DNA of 10,567 nucleotides from DATJBC01 sp035515515 (GTDB lineage Bacteria; Actinomycetota; Acidimicrobiia; Acidimicrobiales; UBA8190), in the NCBI GenBank assembly GCA_035515515.1, contig DATJBC010000138.1, positions 1 to 10,567 on the forward strand, read 5' to 3'. Position numbers and translations under genes: made by a program. This document shows, piece by piece, positions 1 to 5,833 of this stretch. Under the pieces are notes generated by a model. The model did no database searches, was not told the DNA's origin, and was given only the letters and a program-made list of their open reading frames with translations. Positions within the stretch are counted from its first letter, which is position 1; each line of letters starts with the position of its first letter.

Positions 1-296
1 ACGAGGCGCTCCTTCAGGATCTCGTCCAGGCTGGCCTCGACGTCCTCGTCGTCGACGTCCTCCTCCTCCTCCTCACCCTCCTCGGTGGTGGTGGTGGCGG
101 CGGAGGTGGTGGTGGCCGCGACGGGGGCGTCTTCTTCCTCGTCGCCCTCCTCGAGGTCCTCCTCGTCCACGGCGACGTCGTCTTCGAGGTCCTCCTCGAG
201 GTCCTCCTCCTCGAGGTCCTCCTCGAGTGGCTCGTCGTCCTCGGAGAGGTCGTCGAGCTCCTCGGGTTCGGCTACGTCATCCAGGTCGTCGGCCAC
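1..296 (-). CDS. Highly acidic small protein, N-terminal part only (runs off left edge)
   Basis: A minus-strand reading frame starts at GTG (294-296) and stays open to the window edge, giving 98 complete codons. An in-frame TGA lies four codons upstream, so the start cannot be further out. An AAGGG ribosome-binding site (302-306) sits 5 nt before the GTG. The product is extraordinarily acidic: I count 53 Asp/Glu in 98 residues and only two basic residues (K95, R97). Residues 24-40 repeat an LEED/DLEE pattern, 60-71 are an Ala/Thr-rich linker, and 72-87 are again almost all Glu/Asp. The last visible part (VEASLDEILKERL) looks like an amphipathic helix. The function cannot be read from this part. 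Actinobacterial DUF4193-type proteins have a similar acidic N-terminus before a Cys-rich C-terminal zinc site; that comparison is a guess, since the C-terminus is outside the window. The plus-strand Ser-rich frame over the same bases is its shadow. Confidence 0.65.
   Translation of the reverse strand, partial: MADDLDDVAEPEELDDLSEDDEPLEEDLEEEDLEEDLEDDVAVDEEDLEEGDEEEDAPVAATTTSAATTTTEEGEEEEEDVDDEDVEASLDEILKERL
185..227. repeat. Short degenerate tandem repeat coding acidic residues
   Basis: Units of cgaggtcctcct are repeated with small insertions across this stretch, and a further related copy lies near 151-165. On the minus strand they encode the LEED/DLEE repeats of the acidic protein, so they are best explained as coding low complexity prone to slippage rather than an independent element. 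Confidence 0.6.
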
Positions 297-327
297 TTCT
301 GCCCTTCAGGTCGTCGGACGCCGCGGG

Positions 328-333
328 AGCATA
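328..333 (-). promoter_or_regulatory. Candidate -10 box for the acidic-protein gene
   Basis: On the minus strand this reads TATGCT, fitting TAnnnT, 31 nt upstream of the GTG at 296. That leaves room for a leader of roughly 24 nt carrying the AAGGG ribosome-binding site. I see no convincing -35 box at the expected distance, so the call is tentative. Confidence 0.35.
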
Positions 334-540
334 TCGGGTCCGATCCGCCGCTCGACTCACCGCGGCAGGCCCTGTCGGGCTTCGATGCACAGACGCACGC
401 CGGGCGGGCGGGCCCGGGGACCTTTGGTGCCATCGCAACCACGCCGACGCCACCGCCGGGAGTGATGGTGCGACGTTCTCTACTCGGTCCCTCGGGCCTC
501 CCTCCGCCTCTCACAGCAATCCCCCCCTCGCCATCCGCTC

Positions 541-556
541 GACCGGAGGGCCGGTC
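541..556. repeat. Perfect inverted repeat GACCGG-AGGG-CCGGTC
   Basis: Six-base arms with a 4-nt spacer form a perfect hairpin in either strand. No T-tract follows on either side, so an intrinsic terminator is not clearly supported. It could equally be an operator-like site or chance in GC-rich DNA. Confidence 0.4.
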
Positions 557-581
557 GGGCAGCCGTAGGGGCGTCTGGGAC

Positions 582-609
582 TGGGGGCACCTTAGGCTCA
601 CGGTCCCCA
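582..609. repeat. Interrupted inverted repeat (8 bp stem with a 2-nt bulge)
   Basis: TGGGG (582-586) and ACC (589-591) pair with GGT (602-604) and CCCCA (605-609). The GC at 587-588 is bulged and the loop is 10 nt. No T-run flanks it. It lies in the non-coding interval downstream of the ThyX-like gene; its role is unknown. Confidence 0.3.
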
Positions 610-636
610 CCGCTCAAGCCGTTCTCCACGCCGCCC

Positions 637-664
637 ACCAGGGGTTTTGTCCATCCACCCTGGT
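637..664. repeat. Inverted repeat ACCAGGG / CCCTGGT with 14-nt loop
   Basis: Perfect 7-bp arms at 637-643 and 658-664 lie about 35 bp past the ThyX-like stop codon on the minus strand. The loop contains a TTTT on the plus strand (AAAA on the minus). The absence of a T-run after the 3' arm argues against a simple terminator. Confidence 0.4.
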
Positions 665-675
665 CACGAAACCGG

Positions 676-690
676 CGCCCGGGGCGGGCG
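676..690 (-). terminator. Candidate terminator hairpin after the ThyX-like gene
   Basis: CGCCCG (676-681) and CGGGCG (685-690) form a 6-bp all-GC stem with a 3-nt loop, 8 bp past the stop codon on the minus strand. The sequence after the hairpin is ccggtttcg, only a weak T-tract. Actinobacterial terminators often lack strong T-tracts, so termination is plausible but not proven. Confidence 0.35.
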
Positions 691-698
691 GCGGCCTC

Positions 699-2318
699 CT
701 AGGAGCCCGACAACGCCGAGCGGCGCGCCTCGGCCCGGCGCTCGGCGCCGAGGCGCTCGAGGTCGTGGTCGGCGTGGTCGACGTACGACATCGCCTCGGC
801 GATGAGCCGGTGCCCGGCGCGCTCGGCGATGAGGCGGTGCATGTCCTGCGCGACGGCACGGTACGCGGGATGACCCTGTTCACCCGAGCGCAGCTCGATC
901 ACGTGCATCGCCTCGCGCGCGTTCATCTGCATGACGTAGCGCAGGCGGTAGGCGAGTGCCACCGCGTAGGAGGCCTGGGTGGGACACACCTGTGTCATGA
1001 CGTCGTAGAGGCCGGCCGAGCGCACCATGGAGGCGGCGAAGCGCTCGCCCAGCCCCGCCTCCACCACCACCTCGGGCATGTCGTAACCGAGGTCGGGTGT
1101 CAGCTCCTGCCACTCGATGGTCAGCATGCGGTGGCGCTGGAGGTCGCGGAAGGCGCCGTAGTCCGACACCACGTCGAAGCGGTACTCGGTGCGCTCGAAG
1201 GCCCGGCCCGGCCGGTGCCGCCGGTTGCCCCGCTCCCCCACGTAGGCGGCCACGATGGCCCGGCGGTCCTCGGCCCCGAGGGCCCGCACCCTGCGCAGGA
1301 CCTCCTCGTCGGCCAGCGCGGTGGACGGGAAGCACATGGCCGCCACCACCTTGTCCTCGCCCTCGGGGTCCCACTCCACGAGGCGCACCTCGGCGCGCTG
1401 CTCCTCGCCCTGGCGCGCGTCGGGCCACAGCCGCGCCACCACCTCGTCGGTGCGCGCCCGCGTGTCGGCGAGATAGCGCGTCCAGGCGCCACCGCGCTCG
1501 GCGACGTCCACGCGCTGGAGGAACGACGGGATGACCTTGCGCAGCTCCTCCAGCATGAGCTCGGCGTAGGCGCGCGCCTCGGGGAGCGGATGGGCGCGCA
1601 TGCGCAGCAAGAGCATCTCGTAGGACTGGCCCGTGCCGTAGATGCCGACGTTGGACATCGTGGCGGCGGGAAGCAGGCCGCGCAGCGCGTCGAGGCCCTT
1701 GGCCCGGATCGACTGGCGGTACACGAAGTCGGAGTCCCCGCTCTGGCGGGGGAAGCGCTTGGTCAGCCAGGCCTGGAGCTCGGGCAGCGACGACCCGTAG
1801 GCGTCGAACATGCGGTCCATGTCGCCCACGTAACGCGCCCCCACCGACGACTCGAGCACCTCGGGGTCGCGGTGGTAGCGGTAGTGCCCGGTGTGCATGC
1901 GGCTGTCGTAGGGCACATACCGCGTGGACTGCTCGAGGTAGGCCATGAGCCGGCCCCACTCGAGCACCTTGGTGAGCACGTTGGAGGCCTGCTCGCACGC
2001 CAGGTGGACGCCGCCCAGCTGGGCCACCGAGTCGTCGCCGTACTCGAGGAACACCCGGTCGTAGAGCTCCTCGGCCCGCTGCAGCCCCACGGTGGCGTCC
2101 ACCCCGGCGTCCCCGCTCACGTCGAGCTCCCCCACGAACTCGTCGAGGAACAGCCGGCGCAGGCTCTTGGCCGAGCGCGAGTACCGGGCGAAGAGGGCCC
2201 CCTTCACGACCTCCGGCAGGTTGACCAGGGCGAACACCGGCTGGTCGACGTTGGTGACGTACCGGCGGAGGACCTCGACCTCCTCGTCGGTGAAGCGCTC
2301 CTCGGCGTAGGGGAACAT
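699..2318 (-). CDS. Double-length ThyX-fold protein (tandem FAD-dependent thymidylate synthase-like domains)
   Basis: The 539-residue product is about twice the length of a ThyX subunit (usually 220-250 residues) and appears to hold two ThyX-like halves. ThyX methylates dUMP to dTMP using FAD and methylenetetrahydrofolate. Half 1 (about 25-270) shows GDDSVAQLG (94-102), CEQASNVLTK (108-117) and EQSTRY (129-134), matching the ExSxRY end of the ThyX signature; the RHR part is changed, only R123 fitting. Half 2 (about 330-515) has an intact RHR (395-397), but the following residues (MLTIEWQELTP) lack the Ser and Arg. It also has VIELRSGEQGHPAYRAVAQD (473-492), resembling the ThyX ELR...AQ.EIR region. 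Long ThyX-annotated proteins exist in actinobacteria, but whether they make dTMP is not something I can state. The ATG start lies 13 bp after the helicase stop, with no strong ribosome-binding site. It could be a true synthase with composite sites or a ThyX relative with another job. Confidence 0.85.
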   Translation of the reverse strand: MFPYAEERFTDEEVEVLRRYVTNVDQPVFALVNLPEVVKGALFARYSRSAKSLRRLFLDEFVGELDVSGDAGVDATVGLQRAEELYDRVFLEYGDDSVAQLGGVHLACEQASNVLTKVLEWGRLMAYLEQSTRYVPYDSRMHTGHYRYHRDPEVLESSVGARYVGDMDRMFDAYGSSLPELQAWLTKRFPRQSGDSDFVYRQSIRAKGLDALRGLLPAATMSNVGIYGTGQSYEMLLLRMRAHPLPEARAYAELMLEELRKVIPSFLQRVDVAERGGAWTRYLADTRARTDEVVARLWPDARQGEEQRAEVRLVEWDPEGEDKVVAAMCFPSTALADEEVLRRVRALGAEDRRAIVAAYVGERGNRRHRPGRAFERTEYRFDVVSDYGAFRDLQRHRMLTIEWQELTPDLGYDMPEVVVEAGLGERFAASMVRSAGLYDVMTQVCPTQASYAVALAYRLRYVMQMNAREAMHVIELRSGEQGHPAYRAVAQDMHRLIAERAGHRLIAEAMSYVDHADHDLERLGAERRAEARRSALSGS

Positions 2319-2328
2319 GGCCCCGGCA

Positions 2329-2334
2329 ACACTA
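2329..2334 (-). promoter_or_regulatory. TAGnnT box (TAGTGT) 10 nt before the ThyX-like start
   Basis: On the minus strand TAGTGT lies 10 nt before the ATG. It resembles the boxes before tatA/B, lepB and the DUF2007 gene. Here its first three bases are also the stop codon TAG of the helicase gene, so the match may be incidental. Confidence 0.25.
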
Positions 2335-4494
2335 GGACCGGCCGCCCGGCCAGGTGGCGGACCCGGGCCCGCCTGCCCCGGGGCCCGCCGGGGAGGGCTC
2401 GCCGTCCACGGCGGGCCCGTCCGCGGCGAGGACGGCGGCCACCCGGCCCACGCCCCCCGAGGCGGCCACCACCCCCCGCTGGAGGCACTCGGCGGCGGTG
2501 CGCGCGGCGCGCGCCGTCGGGGGCCGGGGGCTCACGACGGCCAGCTGCCGCAGGAGGTCGACGAGCTGCTTGGTGTTGCGCACGAAGTCGCCCGGCGCCA
2601 GCTCGGCGCGTTCGAGGACGAGCTCGAGGCGCTGGCCGCGTGCCCAGCGGCGGGCGGCGTCGGCGAAGCCGTCATCGGGGGGCCGCGTGACCGGCAGGCG
2701 GGCCGCGTGCTCCTCGGCCCGCAGCGCCGCGGCCGTCGCCTCCAGCTCGGCGAGGCGCTCGCGCAACGCGGCGGGCGGCGCCGGCAGCGTGCGGCCCCGC
2801 CCGGCGCGCGCCTCGAAGGTGCACGCCGAGACGACCCCGGCGAGCTCGGGTGGCTCGAGCCCGTCGAAGAGCCCGGCGGAGAGGGCCTCGGCCACGAGCA
2901 GGTCCGACTCGTGGTAGATGCCCGTGAGGAGTTCGCCGCGCGCCGTGAGCCGCCAGGCGGCGATGTCCACGTAGCGGAAGTGCTCCAGCAGGCCGAGGGC
3001 GCGGTCCAGCCGGCGGGACAGGGCGTCGTGGTGGCGCCGGTCGAGGAACTGCGCGAACGACCGGTCGAGCAGCACGTGGGCCTGGTCGGGGCGGTAGCGC
3101 CGCACCAGGTTGACGGCCATGTTGTAGGTGGGCCGGAACGACGACTGCAGGTCGGGCGGGGGCGAGGTGGCCAGGGACGCCAGGGCCGGCACCGACACCT
3201 GGGGCGACCACACCACCACGGCGTGGCCGCGCTCGTCGAGGCCCCGGCGCCCCGCCCGCCCGGTCATCTGCGCGTACTCCCCCGCGGAGAGCCCGCTGCG
3301 CCCGTGCTCGCGGATCTTGGTCAGGCGCTCGACCACCACGCTGCGGGCCGGCATGTTGATCCCCAGCGCCAGGGTCTCGGTGGCGAACACCACGCCCAGG
3401 AGGTTCGCCGAGAAGCAGTCCTCCACCGCCTCCCGGAAGGCGGGGATGAGCCCGGCGTGGTGCGACGCCAGCCCGGCCTCGAGGCCGGCGGCCCAGGGCC
3501 CGTACCCCAGGACGCGCAGGTCGTCGTCGGCGAGCCCCTCGGTGTGCTCCTCGCAGCGCCGGCGGATCTCGGCCCGCTGCTCGGGGCTGGTGAGGCGGAC
3601 GCCGTCGGCGAGGCACTGCGCCACGGCGGCGTCACAGGCGGCCCGCGAGAAGATGAACACGATCACCGGCAGCATGCCGGCGTCGCCGAGCGCCTCGATG
3701 AGCTCGCTGCGGCGCGGGCTGGCGAAGCGGGCGTGGCGCAGGCCTCCGGGGCGCCGGGCCGCCCGCGCCAGCTGCTGCTCGAACGCCGCGCTGCGCGGGT
3801 GCAGGGCCTGCCCGGCGAGCAGCGGCAGGAGCTCCACGCGGCGGCTCCGCTTGTCGGCCACGGCGAGGTGCTGGCGCAGCTCCACCGGGCGGCGCACGGC
3901 GCGCACCACGGCGGTCGGGCCCCGCACCGACGCCAGCCAGGACCCGAGCTCGTCGGCGTTGGACACGGTGGCCGACAGGCACACGAACACCACCCCCGGC
4001 GGGGTGAGGATGATGACCTCCTCCCACACCGAGCCCCGGTAGGGGTCCTGGAGGAAGTGGACCTCGTCGAGCACCACCACGCCCAGCCGATCGACCTGCG
4101 ACGAGCCGGCGAAGAGCATGTTGCGGAGCACCTCGGTGGTCATCACCACCACCTCCGCATCGGGGCGGTGCGTGACGTCCCCGGTGAGCAGGCCCACGCG
4201 CCCGGGGCCGTGGACGGCGACCAGCTCGCCGAACTTCTGGTTCGACAGCGCCTTGAGCGGCGTCGTGTAGAAGGCCCGGGTCCCCGCAGCCAGCGCCCGC
4301 TCCACGGCGTAGTCGGCCACCACGGTCTTGCCCGAGCCGGTGGGGGCCGACACGAGCACCGACCGGCCGGCGTCGAGGACGTCGAGCGCCTCCTCCTGGA
4401 ACGGGTCGAGGGCGAAGCCCAGGCGGGCGACGACACGCGCCCGCAGCGAGGCGGCGTCGTCGCTCGCGTCCCCCGCCGCGCACGGAGGGCTCAA
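2332..4494 (-). CDS. helY: Ski2/Mtr4-like DExH helicase, HelY family, short form
   Basis: This is a superfamily 2 helicase expected to unwind RNA with ATP. Counting from a TTG start, Walker A (APTGSGKT) is at 50-57, TTPLKALSNQK at 77-87, DEVH at 143-146, SAT at 174-176, the motif V region (ATETLALGINMPA) at 371-383 and motif VI (QMTGRAGRRG) at 409-418. A DSHCT-like C-terminal domain spans roughly 515-680, with YHESDLLVAEALSAG and ELAGVVSA. The last 40 residues are Gly/Pro/Ala-rich. The product is 720 residues, against about 906 for Mycobacterium tuberculosis HelY. The missing part lies between FAQFLDRRHHDALSRRLDRA (about 480-499) and the DSHCT start, where HelY carries the stalk and beta-barrel-like insertion. 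TTG (4492-4494) overlaps the tatC stop as TTGA and is the only start codon in this frame before Walker A that does not lie deep in tatC; there is no clear ribosome-binding site, so translational coupling is likely. Position after tatC matches mycobacteria. Confidence 0.93.
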   Translation of the reverse strand: MSPPCAAGDASDDAASLRARVVARLGFALDPFQEEALDVLDAGRSVLVSAPTGSGKTVVADYAVERALAAGTRAFYTTPLKALSNQKFGELVAVHGPGRVGLLTGDVTHRPDAEVVVMTTEVLRNMLFAGSSQVDRLGVVVLDEVHFLQDPYRGSVWEEVIILTPPGVVFVCLSATVSNADELGSWLASVRGPTAVVRAVRRPVELRQHLAVADKRSRRVELLPLLAGQALHPRSAAFEQQLARAARRPGGLRHARFASPRRSELIEALGDAGMLPVIVFIFSRAACDAAVAQCLADGVRLTSPEQRAEIRRRCEEHTEGLADDDLRVLGYGPWAAGLEAGLASHHAGLIPAFREAVEDCFSANLLGVVFATETLALGINMPARSVVVERLTKIREHGRSGLSAGEYAQMTGRAGRRGLDERGHAVVVWSPQVSVPALASLATSPPPDLQSSFRPTYNMAVNLVRRYRPDQAHVLLDRSFAQFLDRRHHDALSRRLDRALGLLEHFRYVDIAAWRLTARGELLTGIYHESDLLVAEALSAGLFDGLEPPELAGVVSACTFEARAGRGRTLPAPPAALRERLAELEATAAALRAEEHAARLPVTRPPDDGFADAARRWARGQRLELVLERAELAPGDFVRNTKQLVDLLRQLAVVSPRPPTARAARTAAECLQRGVVAASGGVGRVAAVLAADGPAVDGEPSPAGPGAGGPGSATWPGGRS

Positions 4495-5252
4495 CGGCGC
4501 AGGAGCTTCCCGACGACGATCGAGACCTCGTAGAACACGTACATGGGCAGGGCCAGGGCCAGCATCGAGAAGGGGTCGCCGCTGGGCGTGACCACGGCGG
4601 CGAACACCACGATGGTGACGATGGCCCAGCGCCGCCAGGACGACAGGCGCCTCGGGGTGAGGACGCCCACGAGCTCCAGGGACACGAGGACGACGGGGAA
4701 CTCGAAGGTGAGCCCGAACACCGCCATGAGCGCCACGATGAGGCCCAGGTACTTGTTGGGGTCGTAGATCTGCTGCAGCCCCGGGCCGCCCACGCTCCCC
4801 AGGAAGGTCAGCGCGTGGGGGAACGAGACGTAGGCGAGCACCGCCCCGCCCGCGAAGAGCAGGATCGAGCACGCCACGAACGGGACGGCGTAGCGCTTCT
4901 CGTTGCGGTACAGCCCGGGCGTGATGAAGCGCCACGTCTGCCACAAGATGACCGGCGAGGCCAGGAAGAGCCCGCCGTAGGTGGCCAGCTTCACCCGCAG
5001 CGCCAGGCCGCCCAGCGGGTCGGTGATGTAGAGCTTGCAGCGCGAGGGCCCGGCCACCCGGCAGTACGGGTCCTGGAGGAAGTGGAGGATGTGCGGGTAG
5101 ACGACGAAGGCCACCACCGTCCCCGCCGCGAAGGCGAGCAGCGACACCACCACCCGCCGGCGCAGCTCGGCGAGGTGCTCGCCCAGCGTCATGGCGTCGG
5201 GCTTGGCGCGCGCCCAGCGCCCTCGGAACGGGATCCGCATGCGCGTGGCCAT
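4491..5252 (-). CDS. tatC: Twin-arginine translocase subunit TatC
   Basis: TatC is the polytopic membrane receptor of the Tat pathway, which exports folded proteins bearing twin-arginine signal peptides. The 253-residue product has the usual length and about six hydrophobic segments. Diagnostic features are HLAELRRR (26-33), with E29 matching the conserved signal-peptide-contacting Glu of the first cytoplasmic region; TPGLYRNEKR (111-120); FGLTFEFP (179-186), with E184 matching the conserved Glu near E. coli position 170; and VVTPSGDPFSM (220-230) before the last membrane segments. ATG at 5250-5252 is the first start after the tatA/B stop (21-bp gap). No strong ribosome-binding site is seen, and M5 or M21 (MTLGEHLAEL) remain possible starts. 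The gene shares TTGA at its 3' end with the helicase gene, so the two are probably co-transcribed and coupled. Confidence 0.96.
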   Translation of the reverse strand: MATRMRIPFRGRWARAKPDAMTLGEHLAELRRRVVVSLLAFAAGTVVAFVVYPHILHFLQDPYCRVAGPSRCKLYITDPLGGLALRVKLATYGGLFLASPVILWQTWRFITPGLYRNEKRYAVPFVACSILLFAGGAVLAYVSFPHALTFLGSVGGPGLQQIYDPNKYLGLIVALMAVFGLTFEFPVVLVSLELVGVLTPRRLSSWRRWAIVTIVVFAAVVTPSGDPFSMLALALPMYVFYEVSIVVGKLLRR

Positions 5253-5273
5253 CGTCGGGCGTCGAGGCGGCGG

Positions 5274-5780
5274 TCAGTTCATGGAGGGGTCGTCGAACCC
5301 CGCCGTGGCGGCCCACGCCCCCGCGTCGGCCTCGGGGACGACGCCGCGCGGGCCGGCGCCGTGGCCGTTGGCGGCGGCCCCGGTGCCCGCCGGGGTGTCG
5401 CCCTCCGCCGGAGCCGCGCCGTTGGCGCTCGGCGCGTCGGCGACGGCCGCCTGGCCGGCGGGCGGCTCGCCGGGCGGGTCGGGGCCCGGGCCGGGCGCGG
5501 GCGCGGCGGCCGACTCGTCGGGCGCCAGGGTCCGCTCGTGCTCGTCGGCGAGGCGGTCGAGGAACGCCAGCGGCGAGCGCACCACCCGGGCGACCTCGTC
5601 GGTGGGCGGCAGGTTGGGGAAGGTGCCCCGCACCTCGCTCTCGATCCGGCTCCGCCACCGCCGGATGTCGTGCCACAGCGAGCCCATCTGCCGGGCCACC
5701 TGGGGCAGCTTGTCCGGGCCCAGGACGATCAGGGCGACGACCAGGATGACCAGGATCTTCGCCGGGCTCAGAGACAGCAT
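5274..5780 (-). CDS. Sec-independent translocase TatA/TatB-family protein
   Basis: The single-pass membrane partner of TatC, forming the pore or receptor part of the Tat translocase. The 168-residue product has a very short N-terminus, one hydrophobic helix (about 8-20), the hallmark Gly-Pro hinge (G21, P22 in VLGPDKLP) and an amphipathic helix (about 24-45). After about residue 85 it becomes a Pro/Ala/Gly-rich tail without predicted structure. The length and the LGPDKLP hinge look more like TatB than the shorter TatA, so I do not choose a symbol. Residue 8 is Lys, where E. coli TatB has the conserved Glu8. The ATG at 5778-5780 is preceded by a TAGACT box 9 nt upstream and no Shine-Dalgarno sequence, suggesting a very short leader. 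It is followed by tatC after 21 bp, as in mycobacterial tatA-tatC. Confidence 0.92.
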   Translation of the reverse strand: MLSLSPAKILVILVVALIVLGPDKLPQVARQMGSLWHDIRRWRSRIESEVRGTFPNLPPTDEVARVVRSPLAFLDRLADEHERTLAPDESAAAPAPGPGPDPPGEPPAGQAAVADAPSANGAAPAEGDTPAGTGAAANGHGAGPRGVVPEADAGAWAATAGFDDPSMN

Positions 5781-5789
5781 GGCGGGTCG

Positions 5790-5795
5790 AGTCTA
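5790..5795 (-). promoter_or_regulatory. Candidate -10 box TAGACT for tatA/B-tatC-helY
   Basis: On the minus strand TAGACT lies 9 nt before the ATG, within the 53-bp gap after lepB. The spacing would put the transcription start within a few bases of the start codon, and no Shine-Dalgarno sequence is present. No -35 box is evident. The same TAGnnT form recurs before lepB and the DUF2007 gene. Confidence 0.45.
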
Positions 5796-5833
5796 CGGCG
5801 GCGGCGCCCCGTCGGCCCCTCGCCGGCCCCGGG

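Larger units (their letters stand above)
297..698. other. Non-coding interval of 402 bp with clustered inverted repeats
   Basis: No credible gene lies here. The open frames crossing it on both strands have no recognisable protein character and extend into known genes as shadows. I found no tRNA features and nothing resembling RNase P RNA, SRP RNA or tmRNA. The interval separates the 3' end of the ThyX-like gene (stop at 699) from the start of the acidic-protein gene (296), both on the minus strand. It contains four inverted repeats: 541-556, 582-609, 637-664 and 676-690. The right part may therefore hold transcription termination signals, and the left part the promoter of the acidic gene. A small RNA cannot be excluded from sequence alone. 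Confidence 0.6.

Noticed and set aside
151..227. Repeat array that might suggest a CRISPR
   Set aside because: The units are 12-15 bp with no spacers and encode acidic residues in frame.
85..465. Ser-rich plus-strand frame
   Set aside because: The Ser runs are the reverse reading of Glu/Asp codons of the minus-strand acidic protein, which has a placed start, an upstream stop and a ribosome-binding site.
272..610. 112-codon minus-strand frame in the intergenic region
   Set aside because: It overlaps the start of the acidic gene, has no ribosome-binding site that I can see and no protein-like pattern.
297..698. Possible structural RNA gene (tRNA, RNase P RNA, SRP RNA) in the gap
   Set aside because: I could not find a TΨC-like arm or the conserved sequence blocks of these RNAs; only unlinked hairpins are present.
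462..2690. A 742-codon plus-strand open frame antisense to the ThyX-like gene
   Set aside because: It mirrors codon positions of the real minus-strand gene, has biased Ala/Gly/Arg/His/Leu composition and no recognisable domain. Such long shadows are common in very high-GC DNA.
2317..4533. A 738-codon plus-strand open frame antisense to the helicase gene
   Set aside because: The opposite strand encodes an unambiguous helicase with all motifs; the antisense frame has no motifs.
4495..5676. Upstream part of the continuous helicase-frame ORF, suggesting a helicase of more than 1,100 residues
   Set aside because: This part lies over tatC and tatA/B in another frame and is Arg/Ala/Gly/Pro-rich noise; the helicase proper begins at the tatC stop.
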